Origin: Streptomyces sp. NBC_00190
GTDB lineage: Bacteria > Actinomycetota > Actinomycetes > Streptomycetales > Streptomycetaceae
Assembly: GCF_036203305.1 (NCBI RefSeq)
Contig: NZ_CP108131.1
Location: 1,612,001 to 1,676,000 of the forward strand
DNA: 64,000 bases
Reading direction: 5' to 3'
The translations under genes were made by a program, and so were the position numbers. This document shows, one piece after another, positions 26,704 to 35,566 of this stretch. The notes below the pieces were generated by a model. It was given only the letters and a program-made list of their open reading frames with translations. It ran no database searches and was not told where the DNA came from. The stretch's first letter is position 1. Every line of letters starts with the position of its first letter.

Positions 26704-28332
26704 TCACCCCTGTGGGCGTACGAATACCTCCCGCCCGCCGACCACGGTCGCCAGGCACACCGGCAGGTCTGCGCCGGGGGTCAGATCGGGCAGTCCGGGG
26801 GTGCCGGAACGGGGGTCCGTGGACCAGCGGGCGACCCGGTCGTCGGGGGCCTGGACGACCAGTTCGGCGGTCTGCCAGACGGCGTAGTCGGCCGGAGCCC
26901 CGGGGACCAGCACGCCCGCGTCGTCACGGCCGAGGGCCCGCCAGCCGCCCCGGGTGTGGGCGGTGAAGGCGGCCCGGACGGAGATGCGGTGCTCGGGGGT
27001 CCGGTGGAAGGCGGCCGCGCGGACGGTGCCCCACGGGTCGAGCGGGGTGACGGGCGCGTCCGAGCCGAAGGCCAGCGGGACACCGGCCTTGAGCATGGCC
27101 GCGTACGGATTCAGGGTGCGGGCGCGCTCGGCGCCGAGCCGGTCGGCGTACATGCCGTCCTCGCCGCCCCAGGCGGCGTCGAAGGCGGGCTGCACGGACG
27201 CCGTCAGGCCCAGCTCCGCGAAGGCGGCGATGGTGGCGGGGGTCATCATCTCGGCGTGCTCGACCCGGTGCCGGGCGGCGCGGACCCGCGCCAGGCCGAC
27301 CTTCTCGGCGGCCGCGCGGACACCCTCCACGACGGCGGTGAGCGCCGCGTCGCCGATGGCGTGGAACCCGGCCTGGAGCCCCGCCTCGGTGCAGGCCGCC
27401 ACGTGCTCCGCGACCGCGCGCGCGTCCAGGTAGCCGGTCCCGGTGTGCGCGGCGTCGGCGTACGGAGCGTGCAGGCAGGCCGTGTGCGAGCCGAGGGCGC
27501 CGTCGACGAACAGGTCACCGGCGGCCCCGACGGCCCCCAGGGCCTTGGCCTGGTCGAGGTCCCGGTCGGCCCAGTACCCGAAGACCCGCGGCCCGGGCCG
27601 CTCTCCCGCCAGTGCCAGCAGGTCGCGGAAGTCCTCGGCGGAGGAGATGTCGGGCCCGCCGCACTCGTGCACCGAGCCGATACCGAGCGAGGCGGCCCGG
27701 TCCAGGGCGGCCCGCTGTGCCTCGGCGCGCTGGGCGGGGGTGACGGCGGCCAGGGCGGCGGCGCGCACGGCGTGGTGGGCGTCGCGGGTCAGCGGCTCGT
27801 CGCCGTCCGGGCTCACGCCGGGGACGAGGTCCAGCAGCGCGGTGGTGACGACGGCCGAGTGCACGTCGATGCGGCTGAGGTAGAGCGGACGGCCGCCGGC
27901 GGCTTCGTCGAGCTCGGCGCGGCGCGGGGCCCTGCGCTCGGGCCAGCGGGCGGCGTCCCAGCCGTGCCCGAGGAGCACCCGGTCGGCCGGGCGGCTCGCG
28001 GCGTACGCGCGTACGAGGTCCAGCGCGGCGGGCAGGGAACGCGCTCCGGAGAGGTCCAGCCCGGTGAGGGCGAGGCCGGCCGAGGTGGTGTGGACGTGCG
28101 CGTCGGTGAAGGCGGGCGTGACGAGCGCCCCGCCGAGGTCGACGACCTCGTCGACGCCCTGCGCGAAGGCGTCGGCCGCGCCTTCGGAGCCGACCCAGGC
28201 GACGTGGCCGCGCTCGACCACCATCGCGGTGGCGAACGGGTCCGCGGGGCTGTGTACCTCGCCTCCGCGCAGGAGGACGGTCCTTGTCGGTGCTCCGGCG
28301 GCGTCGGCGGAGTCGGCGGTGCGGTCAGTCAT
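26704..28332 (-). CDS. Amidohydrolase family protein (YtcJ-like)
   Basis: A 542-residue metal-dependent hydrolase of the amidohydrolase 3 group. Visible features are the metal motif FTDAHVHTTSAG (H79, H81), GFHAIGDAALTAVVEG, RVEHAEM and the C-terminal FGSDAPVTPLDPW aspartate. Family members deacylate or hydrolyse amide and ester compounds; the substrate cannot be predicted. I start it at ATG 28332 because the longer frame continues through the Lrp gene on the same strand in another reading frame. No strong ribosome binding site precedes it. It lies 58 bp after the Lrp gene. Confidence 0.88.
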   Translation of the reverse strand: MTDRTADSADAAGAPTRTVLLRGGEVHSPADPFATAMVVERGHVAWVGSEGAADAFAQGVDEVVDLGGALVTPAFTDAHVHTTSAGLALTGLDLSGARSLPAALDLVRAYAASRPADRVLLGHGWDAARWPERRAPRRAELDEAAGGRPLYLSRIDVHSAVVTTALLDLVPGVSPDGDEPLTRDAHHAVRAAALAAVTPAQRAEAQRAALDRAASLGIGSVHECGGPDISSAEDFRDLLALAGERPGPRVFGYWADRDLDQAKALGAVGAAGDLFVDGALGSHTACLHAPYADAAHTGTGYLDARAVAEHVAACTEAGLQAGFHAIGDAALTAVVEGVRAAAEKVGLARVRAARHRVEHAEMMTPATIAAFAELGLTASVQPAFDAAWGGEDGMYADRLGAERARTLNPYAAMLKAGVPLAFGSDAPVTPLDPWGTVRAAAFHRTPEHRISVRAAFTAHTRGGWRALGRDDAGVLVPGAPADYAVWQTAELVVQAPDDRVARWSTDPRSGTPGLPDLTPGADLPVCLATVVGGREVFVRPQG

Positions 28333-28390
28333 GGGGACCAGTCTCGCGCGTCCCCCGGCTCCGCCCGACCGCCGGGTCCCCCCGACGCGG

Positions 28391-28840
28391 CTAGACGCGG
28401 GGCGGGCGGGCCTCGTAGGGCGTGGACAGGACCACCGTGGTGCGCGTCGAGACGTGCGCGAGGGCGCGCAGGCGGCCCAGCAGGTCTTCCAGCTCCAGGG
28501 GCGTCGCGACGCGGACCTTGAGGATGTAGTTCTCGTCGCCCGCGACGCTGTGGCAGGCCTCGATCTCGGGCACGCCGGCCAGCCGGTCGGCGATGTCGTC
28601 CGGGGCACTCGGGTCGAACGGCTTGACCGAGATGAAGGCCGTCAGCGGCAGCCCGACGGCTTCCGGGTCGACCACGGCCGCGTAGCCGCGGATCACCCCG
28701 CGCTGTTCCAGCCGGCGTACTCGCTGATGGACCGCCGACGTCGACAGTCCCGTGGCCTTGCCCAGATCCGTGTAGCTCATCCGCCCGTCCCGCACGAGCA
28801 GATCCACGATCTGGCGGTCCAGCTCCTCCATTGCGCTCAT
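28391..28840 (-). CDS. Lrp/AsnC-family transcriptional regulator
   Basis: A 149-residue regulator with an N-terminal HTH (about 4-50, LDRQIVDLLVRDGRMSYTDLGKATGLSTSAVHQRVRRLEQRGVI) and a C-terminal RAM ligand domain (PLTAFISVKPF...IEACHSVAGDENYILKVRV). It probably binds an amino acid and may regulate the downstream amidohydrolase. The start is ATG 28840. Confidence 0.93.
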   Translation of the reverse strand: MSAMEELDRQIVDLLVRDGRMSYTDLGKATGLSTSAVHQRVRRLEQRGVIRGYAAVVDPEAVGLPLTAFISVKPFDPSAPDDIADRLAGVPEIEACHSVAGDENYILKVRVATPLELEDLLGRLRALAHVSTRTTVVLSTPYEARPPRV

Positions 28841-29047
28841 AGCCGCTCAACTTAAGCCCAACGGCAGCCCAGGCACAGTGCTGTCCGCCCACTGGAGGCA
28901 TCTGCGCCAGGCATGTGACCAAGGCCACAAGGGTATGCAGGCGTACGCGGGACTGTTGTGGTTACTCGTGCCGCGCGACGGGAAGTGCTTGCTTTGGCCG
29001 AGGCCGAAGAACCAGCCCGCCCGGCCCACCCAAGGGGGAGTACATCC

Positions 29048-29497
29048 ATGCTGAACACCACGCGCGCCGGTCGCACCGAACCGGAGCCCCTCGAACCCGC
29101 CGATTCCGAGGACGGTGAGTATCTCGAATACCTCGACGACAGCGAGGGCTTCGAGATCCACCACGCCGTCTGCCCCGACTGCGGCCAGTCGATCGCTCTC
29201 GTCGCCGACGAGGAGTACCTGCCGCAGCACGCGCTCTGCCTGACCCCGTGGAACCCCTTCAGTCTCACGGTGTGCGCGGGCACCGGGCGCCCCGTCTGCG
29301 ACGCGCTGCCCACCGTCGGCATGATCCAGCCGGTGGGGGCGCAGGAGCTGGAGCCCGTGGTGCTCCTGAGCCTGCCGCAGGGGCTCGACTGGCGGACGCA
29401 GCCCTTCTCGCACGCCGGCGGTCCGGGCTCGCGTCCGGTCCGCATCGTGAGCCCCGTGCTGCCGCAGACGCGACAGCAGCACGTGCAGGCGGCCTGA
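29048..29497 (+). CDS. Conserved protein of unknown function, Cys-containing
   Basis: A 149-residue acidic protein. The N-terminus is Glu/Asp-rich (PLEPADSEDGEYLEYLDDSEGF). It is followed by a possible metal site HHAVCPDCGQSIAL plus later cysteines (HALCLTPWN, TVCAGTG, RPVCDAL). I do not recognise a family. AAGGGGGAG lies about 9 bases before ATG 29048, and third-position GC is high, so it is a real gene. It is convergent with the phosphotransferase gene, only 18 bp away. Confidence 0.75.
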   Translation: MLNTTRAGRTEPEPLEPADSEDGEYLEYLDDSEGFEIHHAVCPDCGQSIALVADEEYLPQHALCLTPWNPFSLTVCAGTGRPVCDALPTVGMIQPVGAQELEPVVLLSLPQGLDWRTQPFSHAGGPGSRPVRIVSPVLPQTRQQHVQAA

Positions 29498-29515
29498 CCC
29501 GGCCTTCCGCCGGGC

Positions 29516-30610
29516 CTACTCCCAGTACGTTCCCTGCACCATGGCGGCCAGGCTGGCGTGGTGCAGGATCAGGCTGTCCGGATCCGCCGGGATCTCGACC
29601 TCTCCGAAGTACGCCTGCCGGTAGGCGATGCGCAGCATCACGATCCCGTGCCGCAGGGCCGCGTACAGGGTGTGGAACTCCATGTCCCGCGGGGTGTGGC
29701 CGGTGAGTTCGGCGTACCGCCGCTCCAGGTCCTCACGGCGCAGGAAGTCCGGCAGGCCGGGCTGGCCGAAGCCGACGGTGAGGTCCTGGAAGAACCGGTG
29801 GAGGTAGACGGTCCAGCCGAGGTCCACCTCGCGCGGGGCGTACGCCGCCATCTCCCAGTCCAGGACGGCGGCCGGCGTGAAGCCGTCGTAGATGACGTTG
29901 CCGATGCGGGCGTCGCCCCAGTTCAGGACGGCCGGGCCCTCGTCCCGCGGCCACAGCTCCTCCAGGCGGGCGAACGCCCGCTCGATGAGCGGGGACGGGG
30001 CGAGCCCGCCCACCACCCAGGCGTAGTAGGCGCGTTGGGCGTCGACGTGGCGGCGCAGCGGGCTCCCCTCGCCCTTCGGGAGCAGGAACTCCGCTTCCGC
30101 GCGCGGGAACTGGTCGTGCAGGCGGGCCAGCAGGGAGATGCTCGCCTCCTGGAGCTCGGCGCGCTCGGCATCGGTCGCGGCGTGCAGCCAGTTGCCCTCG
30201 TAGGTGTAGGGCATGACGTCCGGCGGGACCCGTCCCTCGGCCCGGGCCATCACGAAGAACGGCGCCCCGAGCGGCCCGGGGTCCTCCTCCAGCCACTGCA
30301 CGCGCGGGACGGGCAGGTCCGTGTGCTCGGCGACCAGGCCCATCACACGGTGCTGGCGCGGCATGTCGTACGTCGGGAAGACGCTGTAGGCGGCCGGGTC
30401 GGCGGCGAGGCGTAGCGCGCAGGCGCGGAGCGGGGCATCGGGGTGCTCTATGTCGAAGAGCAGCGTCTCGCTGGACATGCCGTTGGAGCCGGGAACGGAG
30501 ACGTTGGTGACCTCCACGCCGGGGAGTCTGGTGTCCAGCCAGGCGGCGAGACGCCGGCCGAGCTCTTCGGGCTCCCGGGTGGAGGTGCGCGGACGTGGAG
30601 CGGTGGCCAT
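29516..30610 (-). CDS. Phosphotransferase family protein (APH-like)
   Basis: A 364-residue protein-kinase-like-fold enzyme. Its N lobe includes VSVPGSNGMSSETLLFDIE. The Brenner-type catalytic motif is VLNWGDARIGNVIYDG, with Asn-Trp replacing the usual His before Gly-Asp, and the metal aspartate follows in VLDWEMA. It resembles the APH-like proteins related to acyl-CoA dehydrogenase 10/11 N-domains. The substrate is unknown and antibiotic resistance should not be assumed. AAAGGGG precedes the ATG. It starts 13 bp after the end of the next upstream gene, forming a pair. Confidence 0.85.
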   Translation of the reverse strand: MATAPRPRTSTREPEELGRRLAAWLDTRLPGVEVTNVSVPGSNGMSSETLLFDIEHPDAPLRACALRLAADPAAYSVFPTYDMPRQHRVMGLVAEHTDLPVPRVQWLEEDPGPLGAPFFVMARAEGRVPPDVMPYTYEGNWLHAATDAERAELQEASISLLARLHDQFPRAEAEFLLPKGEGSPLRRHVDAQRAYYAWVVGGLAPSPLIERAFARLEELWPRDEGPAVLNWGDARIGNVIYDGFTPAAVLDWEMAAYAPREVDLGWTVYLHRFFQDLTVGFGQPGLPDFLRREDLERRYAELTGHTPRDMEFHTLYAALRHGIVMLRIAYRQAYFGEVEIPADPDSLILHHASLAAMVQGTYWE

Positions 30611-30623
30611 GGATACCCCTTTC

Positions 30624-31757
30624 CTACTGGGCGACGGAGGAGTAGTCGGTGAAGCCGCTCGGGTCGTGCCGGCCGAAGCTTCCGTGCTCGAAGATGCCGT
30701 GGCCGGTCCGCCCGTCGAGGGTGAAGCGGGCCGAGTGGTCGGTGACCCCGAAGGCGGCCATGGGGTGGGCGGTGGGGTCGGAGAGGTCGTAGACGCGGCG
30801 GTCGGTCCAGCCGCGGCCCTGCCAGGTGCCGTGCTGCCAGTCGGCGGCGGGCGGGTAGCCGGCGCCGACGGCGAGCGGGGAGGAGTTCAGGATCTCCACG
30901 CCGAGTTCGAGGGGCTTGCGGGCCGGGTCGGTGAGGTGGACGACGGCGCTCTCGGGGTGCCGGCTCCCGGGCCGGTAGCGGATCTCGGTGTGCGGCCAGC
31001 CGAGCTGGACGTCGTGGCGGCCGCTGCCCTCGGGGAAGACCTGGACCGCCTCGCTCAGGGTGCGGTGGCCGTCGGCGTCCTCCTGGGCGATGACCATCAG
31101 GAAGCGGTCCTCGAAGCGGACGGGGATCCAGAGCCAGTGGAAGCCCTCGGGCCGGTACTCCTCGGCGGCCCGGCCCCCGTCCTCACCGGGGATCGGCCGC
31201 ACGCCCCAACTGCGGTCGCGGGTACCGGTCCACTCCCCCGGCGTGAGGATGAACTCCTCGCCCTTGGCCCGGATGACACCGCTCACGCTGCCGGCCTGGA
31301 CGAACCGGCGGCCCTCCAGCATGAGGCGGTCGCCGCGCCGCTGGATGTGGTGCGGCTCCCAGACGGCGGGAAACTCGGCGGTCCACGTGACGTCGTACGA
31401 GAGCCCGTCCGGGTCGTCGGGGTCGGCGGCGCAGCGCAGCGTGAGCTGCTTGAGCGGGGCGTCGACGGTGATGCCCAGAGGGCCGACGGAGAGGTTCATC
31501 CGGTCGTCGGTGATGGCGTCGGAGGCACGGACGGCGAGGAGTTCGTCGCCGACGCGGAGGGTGGCGTAGGCGTCGATGACCCCGGCATTGGGGTAGACCC
31601 CGAGGCCGAGGATCAGGACGGCGCGGCCGGAGTGGTCGAAGACGTGGAAGATGCAGCGGTCGTAGGCGTTGCGGTCACCACTGACGAGGTGCTTCATCGA
31701 CAGGGGCGCCTGGTGGATGGGGTACTCGTCGAGGCCGATGGGCCGGTCGGCGGGCAT
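30624..31757 (-). CDS. Conserved protein of unknown function, beta-rich
   Basis: A 377-residue soluble protein with no signal peptide. It has many alternating hydrophobic strands and tryptophan-rich segments (TVTWTAEFPAVWEP-like region, GEWTGTRDRSWGVRPIPG, FHWLWIPVRFEDRF), suggesting a lipocalin-like or CrtC-like beta-barrel fold. I do not recognise a catalytic motif. The phosphotransferase 13 bp downstream is probably cotranscribed, and the two may act on the same hydrophobic substrate. GGAGGT precedes ATG 31757. Confidence 0.78.
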   Translation of the reverse strand: MPADRPIGLDEYPIHQAPLSMKHLVSGDRNAYDRCIFHVFDHSGRAVLILGLGVYPNAGVIDAYATLRVGDELLAVRASDAITDDRMNLSVGPLGITVDAPLKQLTLRCAADPDDPDGLSYDVTWTAEFPAVWEPHHIQRRGDRLMLEGRRFVQAGSVSGVIRAKGEEFILTPGEWTGTRDRSWGVRPIPGEDGGRAAEEYRPEGFHWLWIPVRFEDRFLMVIAQEDADGHRTLSEAVQVFPEGSGRHDVQLGWPHTEIRYRPGSRHPESAVVHLTDPARKPLELGVEILNSSPLAVGAGYPPAADWQHGTWQGRGWTDRRVYDLSDPTAHPMAAFGVTDHSARFTLDGRTGHGIFEHGSFGRHDPSGFTDYSSVAQ

Positions 31758-31865
31758 GGCGGACCTCCGGGACGGGGCGTGCGGGACAGATTTGACGGTA
31801 CGTCAGAAACCGGTCTCGGGGCCAGAGGTCTGGCACGAACTGACAGGGTGGCAAGGGGTGTCGGA

Positions 31866-32180
31866 GGGCGGGGGCTTCGGGGGGGGCGCGACGCCCGCTG
31901 GTCGGCATCAAGGACGCGGGGCGGGATCACGGCGGGCTGTTGCCCCTGGACCGGATCAGAGAAGGACTGGAGGCTTCCCGTCCGTCCCCGATCCCGCCCA
32001 AGGGGCAGCAGCCCGCCCGAAGCCACCGACCACATCCCTGACGCCACCCAGGGACAGCAGCCCGCCACGCCCCCGCCACGCGTCCCTGATCCCGCCCAGC
32101 GGACATCCCGCCCCCGAAGCCCCCGCCCCACGTCCCCGATCCCGACCCAGCGGACGCCCAGCAGGCCCCCCGCAGGCGCC
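31866..32180. repeat. Mosaic of ~50-bp repeats forming a long inverted repeat
   Basis: Four direct units begin at 31983, 32033, 32081 and 32131, with a period of 48-50 bp. Each starts with a variant of CGTCCCTGATCCCGCCCA, and the first three continue toward CAGCAGCCCGCC or CCCGCCCCCGAAGCC. The stretch 31866-31960, read on the opposite strand, repeats two further units and matches 32037-32130 over about 95 bp with few differences. The whole can fold into one large hairpin. It lies between divergent genes. Confidence 0.75.
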
Positions 32181-32266
32181 CGCCTCCCCACCCCGGGGAC
32201 CCCCTCGAACGGATCCCCGGGGCGGGGAGGCGATTACTCGTGGGCCGCGTGCCGCGTTGGCCCGGC

Positions 32267-32506
32267 ATGACCACGGTTGAGACTTCCACTCCACGGACGG
32301 GACGCCGTCGGCGGCCGACGCTGCCCGGTTACGAAGAATCGGTTCAGCAGGGATCCCGGCAGCGGCATCCCGATGCGCCCATCTACAGCGCGCTGATCGC
32401 CCGCTGGGCCGAGGACGGCCGGACCGTGCCGGGGCGGCGGGACCCGGAGTGGTCCCGGATCAGCACCTCCCCGATCTGGCCCAGCGGCCCGTTGTTCGGG
32501 AGCTGA
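32267..32506 (+). CDS. Small protein of unknown function
   Basis: A 79-residue basic protein starting MTTVETSTPRTGRRRRPTLP and ending STSPIWPSGPLFGS. Codon use has the expected high third-position GC in its second half, but the start is unclear: GTG 32240 is preceded by GGGGAGG at 10 bases, whereas ATG 32267 has no clear ribosome binding site. No membrane segment or domain is recognised. It stands alone after the repeat array. Confidence 0.55.
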   Translation: MTTVETSTPRTGRRRRPTLPGYEESVQQGSRQRHPDAPIYSALIARWAEDGRTVPGRRDPEWSRISTSPIWPSGPLFGS

Positions 32507-32581
32507 CCCACGGCGCGAGCCGCGCCGCCGCCCGTCCAGGTGCACGGCGGAAACCGGCCCTGCACCCGCAGGCTCCGGCAG

Positions 32582-33754
32582 CTAGCGCGTTTCCGGACCG
32601 GCCAGGTGACGGGCGATGACCATGCGCTGGATCTGGTTGGTGCCCTCGACGATCTGCAGGACCTTCGCCTCCCGCATCAGCCGCTCCACCGGGAAGTCCG
32701 CGGTGTAGCCGTAGCCGCCCAGGACCTGGACCGCGTCCGTGGTGACCGCCATCGCCGCGTCGGTGCAGAACAGCTTGGCCATGGCGGCCTGCCGGGAGAA
32801 CGGCTTGCCCGCGTCGCGCAGCCGCGCCGCCGCGAGGTACAGCGCCCGGCCCGCCTCGATCTTGGTGGCCATGTCGGCCAGCATGAAGCGCAGCCCCTGG
32901 AAGTCCGCGATCGGGTGCCCGAACTGCTTGCGGTCCAGCGCGTACACCAGGGCCTCGTCCAGCGCCGCCTGGGCGACGCCGATGGCGCAGGCTGCGATGC
33001 CCAGGCGCCCCGCGTCGAGTGCGGCCAGGGCGATGGTGAAGCCCTGCCCCTCCTCGCCGATGCGGCGCGAGTCCGGAACCCGTACGCCGTCGAAGTGGAG
33101 CTGCGCCGTGGGCGAGCCCTTCATGCCCATCTTCTTCTCGGGCACGGCCGCGGTCAGGCCGTCCGCGTCGCCGGGGACCAGGAAGGCCGTGATGCCCTTG
33201 GGGCCCTCGGCGCCGGTGCGGGCGAGGACGGTGTAGAAGTCGGCGACGCCGCCGTGGGTGATCCACGCCTTGGTGCCGCTGATGATCCAGTCGTCGGCGT
33301 CGCGCACCGCCTTGGTGGTGAGCGAGGCGGCGTCGGAACCCGCGGCCGGCTCGGAGAGGGCGTAAGCGCCCAGCAGGCCGCCGCCGAGCATCGCCGGCAG
33401 GTGGGCACCCTGCTGCTCCTTGGTGCCGTAGCCGGCCAGGCCGTGGCAGGCCAGGGAGTGCACGCTGACCCCGAGCCCGACGGTCAGGCGGGCCGCGGCC
33501 AGCTCCTCCAGGACCTGGAGGTAGACCTCGTAGGGCTGCTCGCCGCCGCCGTATTCACCGGGGTACGGGAGGCCGAGCAGCCCGGCCTCCGACAGCAGCG
33601 TGAAGATCTCGCGGGGGAACCGCCCGGAGTCCTCCTCCTCGGCGGCCACGGGACGGATCTCCCGCTGGGCGATCTCGCGTACGAGGGCGAGGAGGTCCCG
33701 GGACTCCTCGGTGGGCAGCTGACGGTCCACCGGCTGCGGGGCGCGGTCTGTCAT
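32582..33754 (-). CDS. Acyl-CoA dehydrogenase
   Basis: A 390-residue FAD-dependent acyl-CoA dehydrogenase with the full three-part fold. Family patterns are GAYALSEPAAGSDAASLTTKAV (FAD contact), WITHGGVADFYTVLA, and VLGGYGYTADFPVERLMREAKVLQIVEGTNQIQR. The EGTNQIQR glutamate is at the catalytic-base position of short/medium-chain enzymes. It oxidises acyl-CoA to 2-enoyl-CoA and passes electrons to ETF. The TetR gene lies 146 bp upstream on the same strand and is the likely regulator. AGGGAGGAG precedes the ATG. Confidence 0.94.
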   Translation of the reverse strand: MTDRAPQPVDRQLPTEESRDLLALVREIAQREIRPVAAEEEDSGRFPREIFTLLSEAGLLGLPYPGEYGGGEQPYEVYLQVLEELAAARLTVGLGVSVHSLACHGLAGYGTKEQQGAHLPAMLGGGLLGAYALSEPAAGSDAASLTTKAVRDADDWIISGTKAWITHGGVADFYTVLARTGAEGPKGITAFLVPGDADGLTAAVPEKKMGMKGSPTAQLHFDGVRVPDSRRIGEEGQGFTIALAALDAGRLGIAACAIGVAQAALDEALVYALDRKQFGHPIADFQGLRFMLADMATKIEAGRALYLAAARLRDAGKPFSRQAAMAKLFCTDAAMAVTTDAVQVLGGYGYTADFPVERLMREAKVLQIVEGTNQIQRMVIARHLAGPETR

Positions 33755-33900
33755 GGCGGCGCTCTCCTCCCTGGTCGGGCACGGCGGCGGCGCGTGAGGT
33801 GTGGGACGCGACGCCGGGTCTCGGTGCTCTCACAGCCGATGCTGCCCTCCGGATCACGGAAGGGCCTGTTCAGCGGCTGCGGCGGCTTGAGTATGCCCGA

Positions 33901-34596
33901 TCAGGGGCTTCCCGTCACCGGGGCAAGATCACCAAGCTGTTCGGACGGCCCTTCGGGGGCGGGAGGTGCCGGGCACTCCGGGACGAACTCCTCGATCACG
34001 GTCAGCGTCGCGCGCAGCTGGCGTACGAGCAGGGCGCCCAGTTCGGCGCGGCCCGGCTGGCCGGCCGCGTCCGCGACGAGGCCGCCGATCCACTCCAGGG
34101 TGATCCCCTCGACCGAGGAAAGCCAGCCCAGGAGGGCGAGCCGGGCGATCTGCGGGAGCGTGCGACGCCCGTACGCGCCTTCGGCGATGGTGGCGACCAG
34201 CTCCTCGCGGACGGCGTCGCGGATGGCCAGCACCTCGGCGTCGGAGCCGACGCCGCCGGTGGCGATGGTGCGGTAGGCGGCGTGGTGGTGCTCGGCGTAG
34301 GAGAGGTAGCCGTCGACGGTCCGCCGGACCCGTTCGGCGCCCGGGAGCTCGGTGTCCCCGCCGGCCCGGGCGACGAGCTCGGCGACCGAGTCCTCGACGA
34401 TGGCGAGGTAGTAGCCGCGCTTGCTCTTGAAGTAGTAGTAGACGAGCCCCTTGGCGACGCCCGCCTGCTTGGCGATGTCGTCCATGGACAGCGCGTCGTA
34501 CGAGGTGTGGGCGAACAACTTGCGTCCGGTCGCCATGAGTTCGGCCCGGCGGACCTGCGAACGCCCGGTCGCACCACGCTGTTGACTATTGTTCAA
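33901..34596 (-). CDS. TetR-family transcriptional regulator
   Basis: A 231-residue TetR protein. The HTH is near the N-terminus (ELMATGRKLFAHTSYDALSMDDIAKQAGVAKGLVYYYFKSKRGYYLAI). The all-helical ligand domain has the FadR/acyl-CoA-type look (SYAEHHHAAYRTIATGGVGSD, LLGWLSSVEGITLEWIGG). I chose TTG 34596 because AGGG lies 9 bases upstream and no ATG or GTG gives the full HTH; longer frames lack coding character. A partial palindrome overlaps this start. It probably controls itself and the acyl-CoA dehydrogenase. Confidence 0.85.
   Translation of the reverse strand: MNNSQQRGATGRSQVRRAELMATGRKLFAHTSYDALSMDDIAKQAGVAKGLVYYYFKSKRGYYLAIVEDSVAELVARAGGDTELPGAERVRRTVDGYLSYAEHHHAAYRTIATGGVGSDAEVLAIRDAVREELVATIAEGAYGRRTLPQIARLALLGWLSSVEGITLEWIGGLVADAAGQPGRAELGALLVRQLRATLTVIEEFVPECPAPPAPEGPSEQLGDLAPVTGSP
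34582..34596. promoter_or_regulatory. Possible TetR operator at its own start
   Basis: TTGACTATTGTTCAA is an imperfect 15-bp palindrome (5 of 7 pairs) in an AT-rich island at the 5' end of the tetR gene. An autoregulatory site is plausible, but the evidence is weak. Confidence 0.35.
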
Positions 34597-34741
34597 ATTC
34601 AGCCCTAGCCTCGAACCGCCACAAGATGCCTGAAGTATGGCAGTACTTCCCCTACTCACCGGACTGACCGCGGGCGGTCCGGCGGAGATCCCGGACCGGC
34701 GCAGGCGGGGCGGGACCCGCCCGGCGCCGGTCCGGGCGGGG

Positions 34742-35518
34742 TCAGCCGGCGGTGACGCGGATCTTGGACTGGCCGTGTCCGAGCCGCTCCCAGTCGTCCA
34801 TGAAGCGGGCGGTGAGGCCGTGCTTCGCGGCGAGGTCCACCAGGGTCCGGGTGCGGTAGTAGAAGTCCTCGCGCAGGACCTGGTGCTCGGTGCCCTCGGT
34901 GCGGTCGAAGGTGAAGTCGAACCAGCCGCCCGGGGCCAGTACGCGCTCCACGTGGGCGAGGCACTCGTCGATGATCTCGATCGGCGAGTGGGAGAAGACG
35001 CTGTGGGCGTGCACGATGTCGAAGTGGCGCTCGGGCAGGAAGTCCAGGGTGAGGTCCCGGGTGATGGTCAGGTGCGGCAGCTTGTCCTGGAGGCCCTGTC
35101 TGGTCAGGGTCTCCTTGGCGGAGATGAGGATGTCGGGCGAGATGTCGATGCCGTAGTAGTGGCCGGTGTCGAGGTGTTCGATGAAGCGCCAGCCGGCGCG
35201 CAGGTTTCCGCAGCCGATGTCGAGCATGCGGTGGGCGGGCGTGAGGCCGTGCTCCACCAGGTAGTCGAACTGCATCCGGCCCAGGGCCAGCCAGCGTTCG
35301 TGGGTCTGGCTGCCGACGGCGGCCTCGGGGTTGCGGCCGGTGTCGGAGGCCATGACGGCCCGGTAGTAGCCCACGTGGTCGGGGTGCTTGTGGCGCAGCC
35401 AGGCGTCGCGGGCGGCGCGGCGTACGTACGGGGCGATGCGGGTCGGGTTGCTCAGCGCGTAGCGGACCTTGTGGGTGACGCTGGCGCGGTCGGCGTGAAG
35501 GTTCTTCTTCGTGGCCAT
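34742..35518 (-). CDS. Class I SAM-dependent methyltransferase
   Basis: A 258-residue methyltransferase. Motif I is HRMLDIGCGNLRAGWRF (about 96-112), motif post-I YYGIDISPDIL, motif II HFDIVHAHSVFSH and a later VLAPGGWFDFTF. The N-terminal 70 residues are basic and helical (KVRYALSNPTRIAPYVRRAARDAWLRHKHP). The substrate is unknown. It follows the ABC permease by 48 bp on the same strand and has its own GGGGAA site, so it may be the last gene of the GntR-ABC operon. Confidence 0.88.
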   Translation of the reverse strand: MATKKNLHADRASVTHKVRYALSNPTRIAPYVRRAARDAWLRHKHPDHVGYYRAVMASDTGRNPEAAVGSQTHERWLALGRMQFDYLVEHGLTPAHRMLDIGCGNLRAGWRFIEHLDTGHYYGIDISPDILISAKETLTRQGLQDKLPHLTITRDLTLDFLPERHFDIVHAHSVFSHSPIEIIDECLAHVERVLAPGGWFDFTFDRTEGTEHQVLREDFYYRTRTLVDLAAKHGLTARFMDDWERLGHGQSKIRVTAG

Positions 35519-35566
35519 GAGGGTTCCCCTGTGGGTGTCGGGCGGGAAGGGGCCGGGCGGTCAGAC

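Noticed and set aside
29516..30610. Aminoglycoside resistance gene
   Set aside because: The fold is APH-like, but the catalytic His is replaced and the neighbourhood does not suggest resistance; the broad family has many other substrates.
31866..32180. CRISPR array
   Set aside because: Units are 48-50 bp with no unique spacers between them, they diverge from each other, and part of the array is inverted; no cas genes are present.
30450..32270. 606-codon plus-strand frame over the unknown protein and repeat array
   Set aside because: It has shadow-type composition; its C-terminal part translates the repeats and is not a conserved protein.
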